64,000 nucleotides of DNA from Microbacterium sp. RU1D (GTDB taxonomy: Bacteria > Actinomycetota > Actinomycetes > Actinomycetales > Microbacteriaceae): the NCBI RefSeq assembly GCF_900156435.1, contig NZ_FTPQ01000001.1:744001-808000 (forward strand), given 5' to 3'. The notes beneath the pieces were generated by a model. The model saw only the letters and a list, made by a program, of their open reading frames with translations, was not told where the DNA came from and made no database searches. Below are positions 9,356-18,763 of this stretch, piece by piece. A program made the translations under genes and the position numbers. Numbering within the stretch: the first letter of the stretch is position 1; every line of letters begins with the position of its first letter.

Positions 9356-10705
9356 TCAGCGCCGACCGGGCCGGGCGCGCCGGGTGAGCGGTTCACCGGT
9401 CATCTCTCCCGCTGCGCGTGGCGTGGGGGCCGACACGCGGCGACTCTGCGTCGCGATCACGAAAAGTGGGACGACCATCGAGGCGAACAGGGGATCGGGG
9501 GCTTCGACGCGCCACGCGGTCTCACTGATCGAGACGAACGCCAGGACGCACAAAAACGAGTAGGCGCCGACCTGCTCCCGGCGGGGAAGGTCCGCGGCGA
9601 TCCGGCCGGCGCGGAGCAGGACGAGTGCGATCAGCGCGAAGAGCACGACACCGCCCGTCACGACGTACGTCACGAAGATGTTGTGGCCGTGCCCGGCGGA
9701 CGAGGACAGGGCGTCCTTGAGCATCGGGTAGTTGTCGAGGTACCAGGAGTGACCGAGGCCCCAGATCCACTGCGACCCGTGGAGCTGCGCGAGGTTGAAG
9801 AGCCAGATGGCGCCGCGTTCGGTGAACGCCGACGGATCCCTCGTCACGAGGGGGACGATGACCACCGCGGCCAGGAGCACGAGCAGAAGGATGCCGAGCA
9901 CCCGCCGCAGGGAGGCGCGCAGCACGAGCGAGAGGAGGATCACGACGAGCCAGACGGCGATACCGAAGAACGCCGTGCGCGAAGACGACCAGACGATCCC
10001 GGCGATGAGGACGGCCGCAGTCGTCCAGCGCAGGTACCACCGTTCGAAGAGGTGCGTCAGCGGCAGGGCCAGGATGAGGAAGAGCCCGTTGAGGTTCGGG
10101 TGGCTGAACGCCCCCGCCAGCAGCGGCAGTCCCGTGAGCGTTTTGTCGGAGGCGGAGTCGAAGCTCTGGGGCATGTACATGAGCGTGGGCGCGACCGAGG
10201 TGAGAGCCATGGTCACCGCGGCGAGCGCCGCGCCCAGCAGCGCGTAGATCTTCAGGTCGGCGACGCGGGCCTGCACCACCCAGAACGCCACGGCGATGCC
10301 GATGGGCAGCAGGATCTCGACGGGGACCTTGGCGCCGCGCAGGTATTGGTCGACGACGATCCAGATCCAGGGCAGGACGAGCACGACGAGGGGGCCGAGG
10401 TCGTTGCGGGTGCCGACGAAGCCGAAGACGAGGATGAGGACGGCCAGCACGGCGGGCAGGTAGAAGGCGACGCTCCACGCATCGCTCACCTCTCTCGTGA
10501 TGGCGGTCTGCACCCCTTCCACCGCGACGCGGCGGCTCATGGTCAGCGTCTGTGCGATGGGCACGGCGAGACAGGCGAGCCACAGGACCGACAACAGGCC
10601 GTAGGTCATCGCTCGCGCACCGGAGGAGCGGACAGCGATCGCCGGGTCCGGGAGGGCGGGCGCCAGCGCTCGGGCGCGAAGCGGCACCGCGGTGGGGGTC
10701 GTCAT
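9356..10705 (-). CDS. O-antigen-ligase / Wzy-like membrane protein
   Basis: Polytopic membrane protein (449 aa, about 11-12 hydrophobic segments) of the O-antigen ligase/polymerase family. Such proteins join or polymerise lipid-linked glycan units at the outer face of the membrane. The family region includes FSHPNLNGLFLILAL and the later extracytoplasmic loop with SSAGHGHNIFVTYV, whose GHGHN matches the conserved His motif. ATG at 10705 was chosen; a GTG two codons upstream (10711) is possible. The gene converges on the GT2 gene with a 15-bp gap and diverges from the flippase. In a Gram-positive host its product is probably a capsule or wall polysaccharide. Confidence 0.85.
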   Translation of the reverse strand: MTTPTAVPLRARALAPALPDPAIAVRSSGARAMTYGLLSVLWLACLAVPIAQTLTMSRRVAVEGVQTAITREVSDAWSVAFYLPAVLAVLILVFGFVGTRNDLGPLVVLVLPWIWIVVDQYLRGAKVPVEILLPIGIAVAFWVVQARVADLKIYALLGAALAAVTMALTSVAPTLMYMPQSFDSASDKTLTGLPLLAGAFSHPNLNGLFLILALPLTHLFERWYLRWTTAAVLIAGIVWSSSRTAFFGIAVWLVVILLSLVLRASLRRVLGILLLVLLAAVVIVPLVTRDPSAFTERGAIWLFNLAQLHGSQWIWGLGHSWYLDNYPMLKDALSSSAGHGHNIFVTYVVTGGVVLFALIALVLLRAGRIAADLPRREQVGAYSFLCVLAFVSISETAWRVEAPDPLFASMVVPLFVIATQSRRVSAPTPRAAGEMTGEPLTRRARPGRR

Positions 10706-10895
10706 CCGCACAGGCTATGCGCGCCTCGCGGCGCGTCGTCCGCGCTCCCGATGCGGCGCGCTCGCACTGGCGCGGGTGAATTATCGGGCCTCGTCGGGCG
10801 GGGAGGAGGGCTGGGGGCCGGGGCGCGGGGGTGAGTCGACCGTAGGGTTCCCAGGGTGTGCCGCGGGTGCGGCCCGGCGGTGAGGGACGGTTCGT

Positions 10896-12356
10896 ATGGA
10901 GATCGGACGATCCACCGGCTCGCGCGTGCGCGGCGCGACGGTGCTGCTGTCGACGCAGTGGCTCCGCTACCTCCTGCAGATCGCGAACATCGTCGTCCTC
11001 GCGCGTCTCATCGGCCCCGCCGATTTCGGCGTCGTGAGCGTGGGCCTCGCCGTCGTGGGCATCGCCTCCGTGCTCGGCGACTTCGGTCTGAGCCTCGCGG
11101 CTCTGCGGGAGGAGACCCTGACCCCACAGCAGAAGAGCAACCTGCTGTGGATCAACTCCGCGGTCGGCGCTGTGCTTTCGCTGGGGGTGGCGCTGGCCGC
11201 CGTCCCGATCGCGAACGCCTTCGGCGACGACCGGCTCATCGCGGTGGTGTCGATCGCGGCTCCGGCGTATCTGTTCCGCGCCGCGGCCGTGCAGTTCCAG
11301 GTCGAGTTGAATCGGCAGGAGCGGTTCTCCCGCCTCGCCGCTTCCGAGGTGGGGGGCGACGCCCTCGCGGTGGCGACGGCGATCTGCCTCGCACTCCTGG
11401 GTGCGGGGTACACGGCCCTCGCCCTGCAGGGCACGGTCGCAGCCGCGGTGTCGCTCGTCTGGGCGGGGGTCGCGGCGGGGTGGCGTCCGGGCCTCCCGCG
11501 GCGGGCCGAGATGCGACGCCTGTTGACGTTCGGGGTCTCGACGCTGGGCACGCACGCCGCCCACTACGTGACGACCAACGTGGACACGATCGCGATGGGG
11601 GCCTGGTATTCCGCGGCGACGGTGGGGTTCTACACGCGGGCGTACCAGCTCGTCATGCTGCCGCTCCAGCAGATCGCCGCCCCCCTCACGCGTGTGGTGC
11701 TGCCGCGCCTGGCCCAGGTCGCCGACGACGCGGATGCGCTGAACAGTGCGCTCGCGCGGGCGCAACGACTCGTCAACCACGCGCTGCTGGCGGTCACGGG
11801 TCTGCTCGTCGTGTGCGGGACGCCGTTGATCGAGGTCGTCCTCGGCGCGCCGTGGGTTCCGGCCATGCAGTACCTGCCCATCCTGGCCGCCGGAACGGTG
11901 TTCCAGACGATGGCGTACGCCTACTACTGGGGGTTCGCCGCCCAGGGACGCTCGGGTGCCCTGTTCCTCTCCGAGATCGGTGGCCGAGCGGCGACCGTCG
12001 TGCTCATCCTCGTCTGGGCGCCACTCGCTCCGACCGGAGTGGCGTGGGGCGTCGTGGCGGGGCAGACGATCCTGTGGGCGACGGGCACGTTCTTCTTCGC
12101 CCCCCGGGCCGGGCTGCGCGCCGCGAGGCTCACCGCCACCGCCGTGGTGCCGCTGATCGTCAGCGGCGGGGCGACGCTGGCGGCGTGGGGCGTGGACGGT
12201 GCCCTGCTCGCGCACCTGCCGGCATCCGCCCGGTTGGTGTGCGTCGCGGTGACGTGGCTCCTGGCCGCGTCGGCACTGATGGCGGTCTGCGGTCGCAGCG
12301 ATGCCCGGCTCATCGCGCAGACGGCCCGATCGGTGCGTCGGCGTCGGCCGTCATGA
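10896..12356 (+). CDS. Polysaccharide flippase, Wzx/MOP superfamily
   Basis: Membrane protein (486 aa) with about 12-14 hydrophobic helices, typical of lipopolysaccharide biosynthesis flippases that move lipid-linked repeat units across the membrane. The N-terminal stretch TQWLRYLLQIANIVVLARLIG followed by DFGVVSVGLAVVG is characteristic. So is YYWGFAAQGRSGALFLSEI around residue 350. ATG at 10896 follows GAGGGA at spacing 8. With the ligase-like gene and three transferases it completes a Wzx/Wzy-type export module, although no initiating phosphoglycosyltransferase lies in the window. Confidence 0.85.
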   Translation: MEIGRSTGSRVRGATVLLSTQWLRYLLQIANIVVLARLIGPADFGVVSVGLAVVGIASVLGDFGLSLAALREETLTPQQKSNLLWINSAVGAVLSLGVALAAVPIANAFGDDRLIAVVSIAAPAYLFRAAAVQFQVELNRQERFSRLAASEVGGDALAVATAICLALLGAGYTALALQGTVAAAVSLVWAGVAAGWRPGLPRRAEMRRLLTFGVSTLGTHAAHYVTTNVDTIAMGAWYSAATVGFYTRAYQLVMLPLQQIAAPLTRVVLPRLAQVADDADALNSALARAQRLVNHALLAVTGLLVVCGTPLIEVVLGAPWVPAMQYLPILAAGTVFQTMAYAYYWGFAAQGRSGALFLSEIGGRAATVVLILVWAPLAPTGVAWGVVAGQTILWATGTFFFAPRAGLRAARLTATAVVPLIVSGGATLAAWGVDGALLAHLPASARLVCVAVTWLLAASALMAVCGRSDARLIAQTARSVRRRRPS

Positions 12357-12374
12357 GGGTGCGCGGCGCGGGAC

Positions 12375-13304
12375 TCAGCCGCCCAGCACCACGTTCAACG
12401 GCTCCTCGCCCGCGACGAGACGCTCGATCTGGCGGCGCACCAGACGTGCGATGCGGGGGCGCATGGCATCCGTCGCCCCTCCCACGTGCGGGGCGATGAG
12501 CGCGCCCGGAAGGCTCCAGAGCGGGTGACCGGCGGGCAGCGGCTCGGGGTCGGTCACGTCGAGGGCTGCCCGGATGCGTCCGCGGCGGACGTGGTCGACC
12601 AGGGCGTCGGTGTCGATCAGGGGGCCGCGTCCGACGTTCACCACGAGCGCGCCGTCGGGGAGGGCCGACAGCGCCGCGTCGTCGAGGACGTGACGCGTGG
12701 CGTCGCCGCCGGGCAGCGACGCGATGACGATGTCGGTGTCGGCGAGCACCTCCGCGAGCTTGCCGAGGGGGAACACCTCGACGTCGTCCTGCAGGCGGCC
12801 GTGGGAGGCGACGGCCCGCAGCCGCACCTCGAAGGGCTTCACCCGTGCGGCGATCGCGCGTCCCACCCCGCCGAAGCCGAGCAGGGTGACGCGGGCGTCG
12901 GCGAGCCCGGGAGCCCCGCCGCCGGTCCACTCGCCGCGGTCCTGGGCGCGGACGAAATTGGGCAGGCGACGCTGTGCGGCGAGGGTGAGGGCCAGGGCGA
13001 GCTCGGCGGTCGCGGTCTCGTGCACGCTCGACGCATTGGCGAAGACGAGGCCCTCGGGCAGTCGCCCCTCGACGTTGTCATAGCCGATCGACTGGCTCTG
13101 CACGAGGCCGACCTCGACCTCCCGCAGGCGCTCGATCACGCCGGTCATCGACATGTACGGCGGCACGACCATGTCGAAGCGATCCCGGGGAGCGGCGTCC
13201 TGCATGTCCCACACCACCACCTCGACGCCGTCGGGCAGCTCGCCCAGGTCGTCGCGCAGCTGGGCGGTGGGAACGGACACGAAGAGCGGGGTCGAGGTCG
13301 TCAC
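12375..13304 (-). CDS. D-2-hydroxyacid dehydrogenase
   Basis: NAD(P)-dependent oxidoreductase (309 aa) of the D-isomer 2-hydroxyacid dehydrogenase family (glyoxylate/hydroxypyruvate reductase, phosphoglycerate dehydrogenase relatives). It shows the dinucleotide loop GFGGVGRAIAARV near residue 145, the catalytic Arg region NVGRGPLIDTDAL, the acidic DPEPLPAGHPLW, and the catalytic His in PHVGGATDAM. The GTG start overlaps the upstream flavoprotein stop by 4 bases, so it is the third gene of the allA-like operon. An attractive role is reduction of the glyoxylate released by the first enzyme, but this is inference. Confidence 0.86.
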   Translation of the reverse strand: MTTSTPLFVSVPTAQLRDDLGELPDGVEVVVWDMQDAAPRDRFDMVVPPYMSMTGVIERLREVEVGLVQSQSIGYDNVEGRLPEGLVFANASSVHETATAELALALTLAAQRRLPNFVRAQDRGEWTGGGAPGLADARVTLLGFGGVGRAIAARVKPFEVRLRAVASHGRLQDDVEVFPLGKLAEVLADTDIVIASLPGGDATRHVLDDAALSALPDGALVVNVGRGPLIDTDALVDHVRRGRIRAALDVTDPEPLPAGHPLWSLPGALIAPHVGGATDAMRPRIARLVRRQIERLVAGEEPLNVVLGG

Positions 13305-14773
13305 CCCCACGACGCTACCGGCGGGGTGGGCGCCGGGACGGGGTCTTGCGCACGTCGGCCGATGTGCACGCCGACGGGGACGTCGTACGCGAGGTACTCG
13401 GCGAGGAGGTCGTCGGAGTCGCGCTGGAACAGCCGGCGCGAGAGGGCGGCGGCGAGCTTCGTCGCCCCGCCGACGAGGCCGGGGATCTGATGGCTGAGCA
13501 TGCCCTGGCTGATGCGCGCGCCGTGATTGAACAGATGGATGCGCGACAGCGGCGAGGCGTCGGGGGCGCTGCGGCTGACCAGGCCGAAGTCGTCGTCGAG
13601 GTAGGGGAAGGCGGCCAGGCCCGGGTTCTGCGCGGCATCGGCGGGAGCGAGGCGGTCGCTCCAGAGCGTCGCGTCGGCCGCCACGGATGCGAGTTCCGGG
13701 CGCCGGCCCAGGTCCGCCACGATTCCGGTCGCCGCGAGCACGACGTCGTAGTGATGGATGCCGTGCGGCGTGGTGACCGCGATTTCGCGGCCTGTCCACG
13801 ACACGCTCTCCCAGGGCGACGAGGTGCGGAAGCGGAAGGTGTCGAAGGCGTGCGCGCGCCACAGGGCGTTCTGCGTCGCGGGTTGGTCGACGGCCGAGAG
13901 GTGCACGTTGAACGCCCACTTCTGCGCGTCGGTGAACGAGCCGTAGTTCTCGATGAGCCCGGCGAACTCCATCCAGCGGTAGGGGCTCACCTGCGGCATC
14001 GACGGGCGCCGCATGTGCACGTCGACGCTCGCCGCGCCGTGCTCGAGGGCCGTGGCGGCGTTGTCGAACGCGCCGGTGCCGGCCCCCAGGATGCCGATGC
14101 GCAGGCCCGCGAGGGCGGCGAAGTCGATGTCGTCGTGCGTGTGATGCACGCGCTCGGCGGGCAGGGCGTCGAGCAGCGCGGGGAGGTGGCGGCCGCCGGC
14201 ACCCTCGATGCCCGTGGCGAGCACGACGTGGCGGGCGGGCAGCATCCACTCGCCGTCGGGTCCGTCGAGACGCAGGGTGAGGGGGTCGTCGACCCCGCCG
14301 ACCGTCAGGGCGCTCACGTGGGTCGACGAGACGGTGGTGACGGCGGAGGCGTCGCGATACCAGCGCAGGAAGCCCTGCCACGCCGAGGTCGGGAAGAACT
14401 CGAGGGCGTCCCAGGCCGCGTCGCCGTACACGGCTTCGAACCACGCGCGCGGGCTCACCGCGGGGGTGCCCCACGTCGGCCATGCGATGTCCTTCGGGGT
14501 GCGCAGGGTGTGCATGCGCGCGTAGGTCGTCCAGGGACCGGCCGCGTCGGCGGGGGCCGCGTCCACCACGACCACGTCGTCGATCCCGCGGCGGCGCAGA
14601 CCGCGCGCGAGGACGAGCCCGGCCTGCCCCGCGCCGACGATGACGACCGGTCGGACGCCGTCGCGGGCGCCGACCCACGACCGTCCGTCGCCCGCGCTCA
14701 GCTCCGCCTGGTGCGCGGCGTCGCGCTCGAGGGCGGCCAGCCGCGCGGCGGCGTCGGGAAGGGGGGTGAGCAT
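13301..14773 (-). CDS. FAD/NAD(P)-binding oxidoreductase
   Basis: Flavoprotein (490 aa). An N-terminal helix is followed by the FAD fingerprint VVIVGAGQAGLVLARGL (about residues 47-63) and a second dinucleotide loop IGILGAGTGAFDNAA (about residue 230). A third motif, VVLAATGIVADLG, resembles the ATG motif of flavin monooxygenase-type enzymes. ATG at 14773 sits 5 nt after GGGGAG and 2 nt after the AllA-like stop, which settles the start. No substrate can be named; a monooxygenase or dehydrogenase acting on the same nitrogenous substrate as its operon partners is the simplest guess. Confidence 0.8.
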   Translation of the reverse strand: MLTPLPDAAARLAALERDAAHQAELSAGDGRSWVGARDGVRPVVIVGAGQAGLVLARGLRRRGIDDVVVVDAAPADAAGPWTTYARMHTLRTPKDIAWPTWGTPAVSPRAWFEAVYGDAAWDALEFFPTSAWQGFLRWYRDASAVTTVSSTHVSALTVGGVDDPLTLRLDGPDGEWMLPARHVVLATGIEGAGGRHLPALLDALPAERVHHTHDDIDFAALAGLRIGILGAGTGAFDNAATALEHGAASVDVHMRRPSMPQVSPYRWMEFAGLIENYGSFTDAQKWAFNVHLSAVDQPATQNALWRAHAFDTFRFRTSSPWESVSWTGREIAVTTPHGIHHYDVVLAATGIVADLGRRPELASVAADATLWSDRLAPADAAQNPGLAAFPYLDDDFGLVSRSAPDASPLSRIHLFNHGARISQGMLSHQIPGLVGGATKLAAALSRRLFQRDSDDLLAEYLAYDVPVGVHIGRRAQDPVPAPTPPVASWG

Positions 14774-14775
14774 CG

Positions 14776-15270
14776 TCACTCCCCGTCGATCACGACGCGC
14801 ACGCCGAAGGCGTCGTCGAGGCGGTGGTTGTGGTGGTCCGAGACGTTGGTGTCGTCGAGCTCGAGGTTGACGAAGTCCATGCTCGGGGCGGCGAAGAAGG
14901 GACCTGCGTGCCAGGTGCCCTTGCGCATCGTAATCGCGGTGCGCGGCGGGATGCGGAAGGCGCGCAGGTCGTCGAGGCCCGGCTCGTCGATCCCGGGGGC
15001 GGCGACGGCGATCGTCCACTCGACATCGCCCACGGCCATGAGCGTCTGCGTGGTCTCGAGGTGGCGGGTGACGCGCACGAACTCGGCGGGCTTGTCGTCG
15101 AGGTGCATGAGGTAGAACCGCGGGATGCCGCCGGACACGTCGAGAACGGCCTCTTCGGCCGTGAACGGGGTGCCGTCCTCCATGGGCGTCAGCACGACGC
15201 CGAAAGCCTTGAAGGCGTCGGCCGAGACGGTCTCGGATCGCAGCGGGTGGACGGTGAGGGTGTCGGACAT
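14776..15270 (-). CDS. allA: Ureidoglycolate lyase family protein
   Basis: Cupin-type protein (164 aa) of the AllA family, which cleaves ureidoglycolate to glyoxylate and urea in purine (allantoin) degradation. Matching landmarks are FKAFGVVL, the strand FVRVTRHLETTQTLM (compare RH...TQ of AllA) and the TWH followed by MDFVNLELDD. The length equals that of the family. It heads a three-gene operon behind two operator dyads. No allantoinase or allantoate amidohydrolase is present nearby, so the substrate could be a related ureido acid. The gene symbol is a family-level assignment. Confidence 0.75.
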   Translation of the reverse strand: MSDTLTVHPLRSETVSADAFKAFGVVLTPMEDGTPFTAEEAVLDVSGGIPRFYLMHLDDKPAEFVRVTRHLETTQTLMAVGDVEWTIAVAAPGIDEPGLDDLRAFRIPPRTAITMRKGTWHAGPFFAAPSMDFVNLELDDTNVSDHHNHRLDDAFGVRVVIDGE

Positions 15271-15299
15271 GACGGCTCGCTTTCGTCGGGTGTCCCCGG

Positions 15300-15344
15300 A
15301 GATTACGCTTGTCCAACAAGGGTGGATCGGTCTTGTCGGACAAG
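15300..15344 (-). promoter_or_regulatory. Promoter and paired GntR-type operators of the allA-like operon
   Basis: Two perfect dyads, CTTGT-CCA-ACAAG (15308-15320) and CTTGTC-G-GACAAG (15332-15344), have centres 24 bp apart. On the minus strand TAATCT (15305-15300) is a good -10 box, so the first dyad lies in the promoter spacer and the second further upstream. Binding there would block RNA polymerase. The adjacent GntR-family gene is the obvious regulator. Transcription would start about 23 nt before the allA-like ATG. Confidence 0.8.
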
Positions 15345-15373
15345 TTCACGATGCCGTTACGCGTCCGAAACGC

Positions 15374-16087
15374 TCACGCCCGCACGCGCCGGATCAGCGC
15401 GTTGCGCAGCCCCGGCGGCGCCGGAAGCTGCACCTCGCGGGACCAGTAGCCGATCGCGTCGTCGGCGCCGTAGCCGCAGTACGTCATCTCGATGACCGGC
15501 GTCGAAGGCGTCGCCGACAGCAGGCCCGCGCGCTCGGCATCCAGACCACTCGCCTCGATCCACAGGGTCTCCCACGCGACGCGCACGCCGTTGACGGCCT
15601 CCGCGAGCGCGAAGACCGGGCGGTGGGGGTCGACCTCGGACTCCCGCGTGACGGGCACCAGATCTTCGGCGAGGGCGTAGGGCGCGCCGTCGACCCGCCA
15701 CATCTTCACCGTGCGCAGCACGCTCGTGCCGTCGGGGAGGTCATCGAAGCGATGGATGCCGGGAGCCAGGGTGATGCGCTCCGACGACACCAGGTCGAGG
15801 GTCGCGTCGTAGCCGGCGGAACGGATCGACAGGAGATGGTCGAACTGCTGGTCGATGCGGCGCCCCACGCCGGGGAGGCGGCGGTTCGGCGAGGTGCGCG
15901 CGCCCTGCGTGCGGTGCACGTATCCGCGCTCCTCGAGGCGGATGAGCGCCTCGCGCACCGAGTTGCGGCTGGCGCCGGTCAGCTCGGCCAGGCGCGGTTC
16001 GGACGGCAGGGTGTCGGCATCCGCTCGCCAGAGGTGCAGGATGCGATCGATCAGCGCGTCCTGATCGGGGGCGCGCTTGTCGGTCAC
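15374..16087 (-). CDS. GntR-family regulator with UTRA effector domain
   Basis: Predicted repressor (237 aa). Residues 1-70 are a winged helix-turn-helix (LPSEPRLAELTGASRNSVREALIRLEERGYVHR). Residues 90-237 are a UTRA/HutC-like ligand domain ending in YWSREVQLPAPPGLRNALIRR. Its stop is 30 bp before the operator pair of the allA-like operon. It uses a GTG start only 13 nt after the purQ stop in the same direction, so it may be co-transcribed with purSQ, which would couple purine synthesis to expression of this regulator. The effector is unknown; a ureido or purine-derived acid would fit. Confidence 0.85.
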   Translation of the reverse strand: MTDKRAPDQDALIDRILHLWRADADTLPSEPRLAELTGASRNSVREALIRLEERGYVHRTQGARTSPNRRLPGVGRRIDQQFDHLLSIRSAGYDATLDLVSSERITLAPGIHRFDDLPDGTSVLRTVKMWRVDGAPYALAEDLVPVTRESEVDPHRPVFALAEAVNGVRVAWETLWIEASGLDAERAGLLSATPSTPVIEMTYCGYGADDAIGYWSREVQLPAPPGLRNALIRRVRA

Positions 16088-16100
16088 GGGGTGGGCCGGG

Positions 16101-16804
<704 letters not shown>

Positions 16805-16808
<4 letters not shown>

Positions 16809-17056
16809 CGCTCGATGACCTCGATGTTGACGACGTCTTCGATGACGGCGTTCGAGAGCATCTCGTCGGCGAGCTCGCGGGCCCGGGCGAGCGTGGCCTC
16901 GTCGACCTCGCCCTCGACGGTGAGCTCGAAGCGCTTGCCGATGCGGACGTCGGAGAAACGGTTCTCGCCGAGCCGCGACAGGGCGCCGGCGACGGCCTTC
17001 CCCTGCGGGTCGAGCAGCTCGGCCTTGGGCATGACGTCGACGACGATGGTGGGCAC
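16805..17056 (-). CDS. purS: Phosphoribosylformylglycinamidine synthase subunit PurS
   Basis: Small PurS protein (83 aa) that bridges PurL and PurQ in the three-subunit FGAR amidotransferase. The sequence [21 protein letters not shown] and [13 protein letters not shown] is typical, and the length is normal. It starts at GTG 17056 after GGAG at spacing 5. A minus-strand TAAGAT (17097-17092) is a plausible -10. It is divergent from the cellobiose-type operon. Confidence 0.95.
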
Positions 17057-17162
17057 TGCAGCTCCAGAAGTCGGGTGGCGTTGTGGGAGTCATCTTACGC
17101 GAGTGCCCGATGCGACGCGGTGCGGGGGGCCGGCGCCGGTGGGGCGCGCCGCACCACCACCC

Positions 17163-17229
17163 CGATAAACGCCTGCAGCACGGAAAAACGCGTTCCGAGA
17201 GCGTTTCCGAGTGCACCGAGCGTTTATCG
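17163..17229. repeat. Nested inverted repeats in the purS / sugar-operon gap
   Basis: CGATAAACGC (17163-17172) is matched exactly by GCGTTTATCG (17220-17229). Inside it CGGAAA (17181-17186) pairs with TTTCCG (17204-17209). The two dyads share one centre, so the segment could form a two-tier hairpin or bind a multimeric regulator. The AT-rich half-sites stand out from the background. Its relation to purS or to the sugar operon is unknown. Confidence 0.6.
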
Positions 17230-17264
17230 AGAAGGTGCGGGCGGATCTCGACCGGGTAACGGAA

Positions 17265-17333
17265 TGGGAGCGATCTCTTGACCTCGTGGGAGCGATCCCA
17301 TACTGTCGTCCCGATCGGTTGAGAGCGCTCCCA
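17265..17333 (+). promoter_or_regulatory. Promoter with three CebR-type operators
   Basis: Three 14-bp boxes match the actinobacterial CebR consensus TGGGAGCGCTCCCA: TGGGAGCGATCTCT (17265-17278), TGGGAGCGATCCCA (17287-17300) and TGAGAGCGCTCCCA (17320-17333). TTGACC (17278-17283) and TACTGT (17301-17306) form a promoter with an exact 17-bp spacer almost filled by the middle box. Repression by the LacI-family protein encoded at the operon end, relieved by cellobiose or a similar sugar, follows directly. Confidence 0.88.
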
Positions 17334-17392
17334 CGCACCGTACGGAGAGTCGTTCGTCGCGCCGGTCAGCACCCACCACAAAGGAGTGATCA

Positions 17393-18667
17393 GTGAACAC
17401 CCATGTCCTGCGCCGGACCGCGCTCGTCGCCGCGGTCGCATCCACCTCCGCCCTCGTCCTCGCCGGTTGCTCCGGCGCCGGGGGCTCCGCCTCGGGCGGA
17501 GACGGCGAGGTGACCCTCACCATCGCGACCTTCAACGACTTCGGCTACACCGATGCGCTCCTGCAGGAGTACATGGATGCGCACCCGAACGTGAAGATCG
17601 TGCACAACAAGGCCGCCACCAGCAACGAGGCCCGCGAGAACTACTTCCAGAAGCTCGGCAAGACCGGTCTCGCCGACATCGAGGCGATCGAGGTCGACTG
17701 GCTGCCCGAGGTCATGGAGTACGCCGACCTGCTGGCCCCCGTGCCCGACGACCTCAAGAGCCGCTGGCTCGACTACAAGGTCGAGGCGGCGACCAGCTCC
17801 GACGGCAAGCTCGTCGGCTACGGCACCGACATCGGCCCCGAGGGCGTCTGCTACCGCTCCGACCTGTTCGCCGCAGCGGGCCTGCCCACCGATCGCGCCG
17901 AGGTCGCCAAGATGCTCGAGGGCGACTGGTCGACCTACTTCACAGCGGGTGACAAGTACGTCGCGGCGACCGGCAAGGCCTTCTTCGACTCCGCCGGCGG
18001 CACGTACCAGGGCGCGATCAACCAGGTCGAGGCCGCGTACGAGAACCCGGACGACGGCTCGATCACCGCGACGAGCAACCCCGACGTCAAGAAGATCTAC
18101 GACCAGGTGCTCGCCGCCAGCGCGACGCAGTCCGCGCACCTCGGCCAGTGGTCCGACGACTGGTTCGCGGGCCTGTCAAACGGCGCGTTCGCCACGATGC
18201 TGTGCCCGGGCTGGATGCTCGGCGTCATCGAGGGCAACGCCCCCGAGGTCACGGGCTGGGACATCGCGAACGTCTTCCCCGGCGGTGCCGGCAACTGGGG
18301 CGGGTCGTACCTGACCGTCCCCGGCAACGGTGAGAACGTCGAGGCGGCACAGGAGCTCGCCGACTGGCTGACCGACCCCGAGACGCAGGTCAAGGCGTTC
18401 GAGAACGCGGGAACCTTCCCGAGCCAGACCGAAGCGCTCGAGGCCGACGCCCTCACCGGCAGTGTCAACGCGTACTTCAACAACGCCCCCGTCGGCGAGA
18501 TGCTCTCCGAGCGCGCCCAGGCCGTGAAGGTCTCCCCCTACAAGGGCCAGTTCTACTTCCAGATCAACGACGCGATGCAGAAGGCCCTGACCCGCGTCGA
18601 GGACGGCACGCAGAGCGCCGCCGAGTCGTGGAAGCAGTGGGCGACCGAGGTCGACGCCCTGTCCTGA
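17393..18667 (+). CDS. Beta-glucoside/cellobiose ABC transporter substrate-binding lipoprotein
   Basis: Family-1 sugar-binding lipoprotein (424 aa), similar in type to CebE/BglE. The signal peptide ends in lipobox LAGC-S (Cys near residue 24), followed by a Gly/Ser linker. The mature part shows [29 protein letters not shown], a central ligand region and a C-terminal [14 protein letters not shown]. The GTG start is 6 nt after AAGGAG. Three CebR-type boxes precede it, and a GH1 beta-glucosidase ends the operon, so cellobiose or another beta-glucoside is the likely ligand. A long hairpin separates it from the permease genes. Confidence 0.9.
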   Translation: MNTHVLRRTALVAAVASTSALVLAGCSGAGGSASGGDGEVTLTIATFNDFGYTDALLQEYMDAHPNVKIVHNKAATSNEARENYFQKLGKTGLADIEAIEVDWLPEVMEYADLLAPVPDDLKSRWLDYKVEAATSSDGKLVGYGTDIGPEGVCYRSDLFAAAGLPTDRAEVAKMLEGDWSTYFTAGDKYVAATGKAFFDSAGGTYQGAINQVEAAYENPDDGSITATSNPDVKKIYDQVLAASATQSAHLGQWSDDWFAGLSNGAFATMLCPGWMLGVIEGNAPEVTGWDIANVFPGGAGNWGGSYLTVPGNGENVEAAQELADWLTDPETQVKAFENAGTFPSQTEALEADALTGSVNAYFNNAPVGEMLSERAQAVKVSPYKGQFYFQINDAMQKALTRVEDGTQSAAESWKQWATEVDALS

Positions 18668-18678
18668 GGTCCCTCCCC

Positions 18679-18742
18679 GCGTGAGGTGCCGAGAAACGTC
18701 GCTTCGCGACCCCGCGAAGCGACAGTTTCCGGCACCTCACGC
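18679..18742 (+). repeat. Long inverted repeat between binding-protein and permease genes
   Basis: Thirty-two-base arms, 18679-18710 and 18711-18742, pair over most of their length. The outer 13 bp (GCGTGAGGTGCCG) and an inner 10 bp (TCGCTTCGCG) are perfect, with a small internal mismatch around GAAAC. It starts 12 nt after the binding-protein stop. It probably works as an RNA processing or attenuation element that keeps binding-protein mRNA abundant; it may also belong to a dispersed palindrome family. Confidence 0.8.
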
Positions 18743-18763
18743 GATCGGAAAAGGAGAAAGCAC

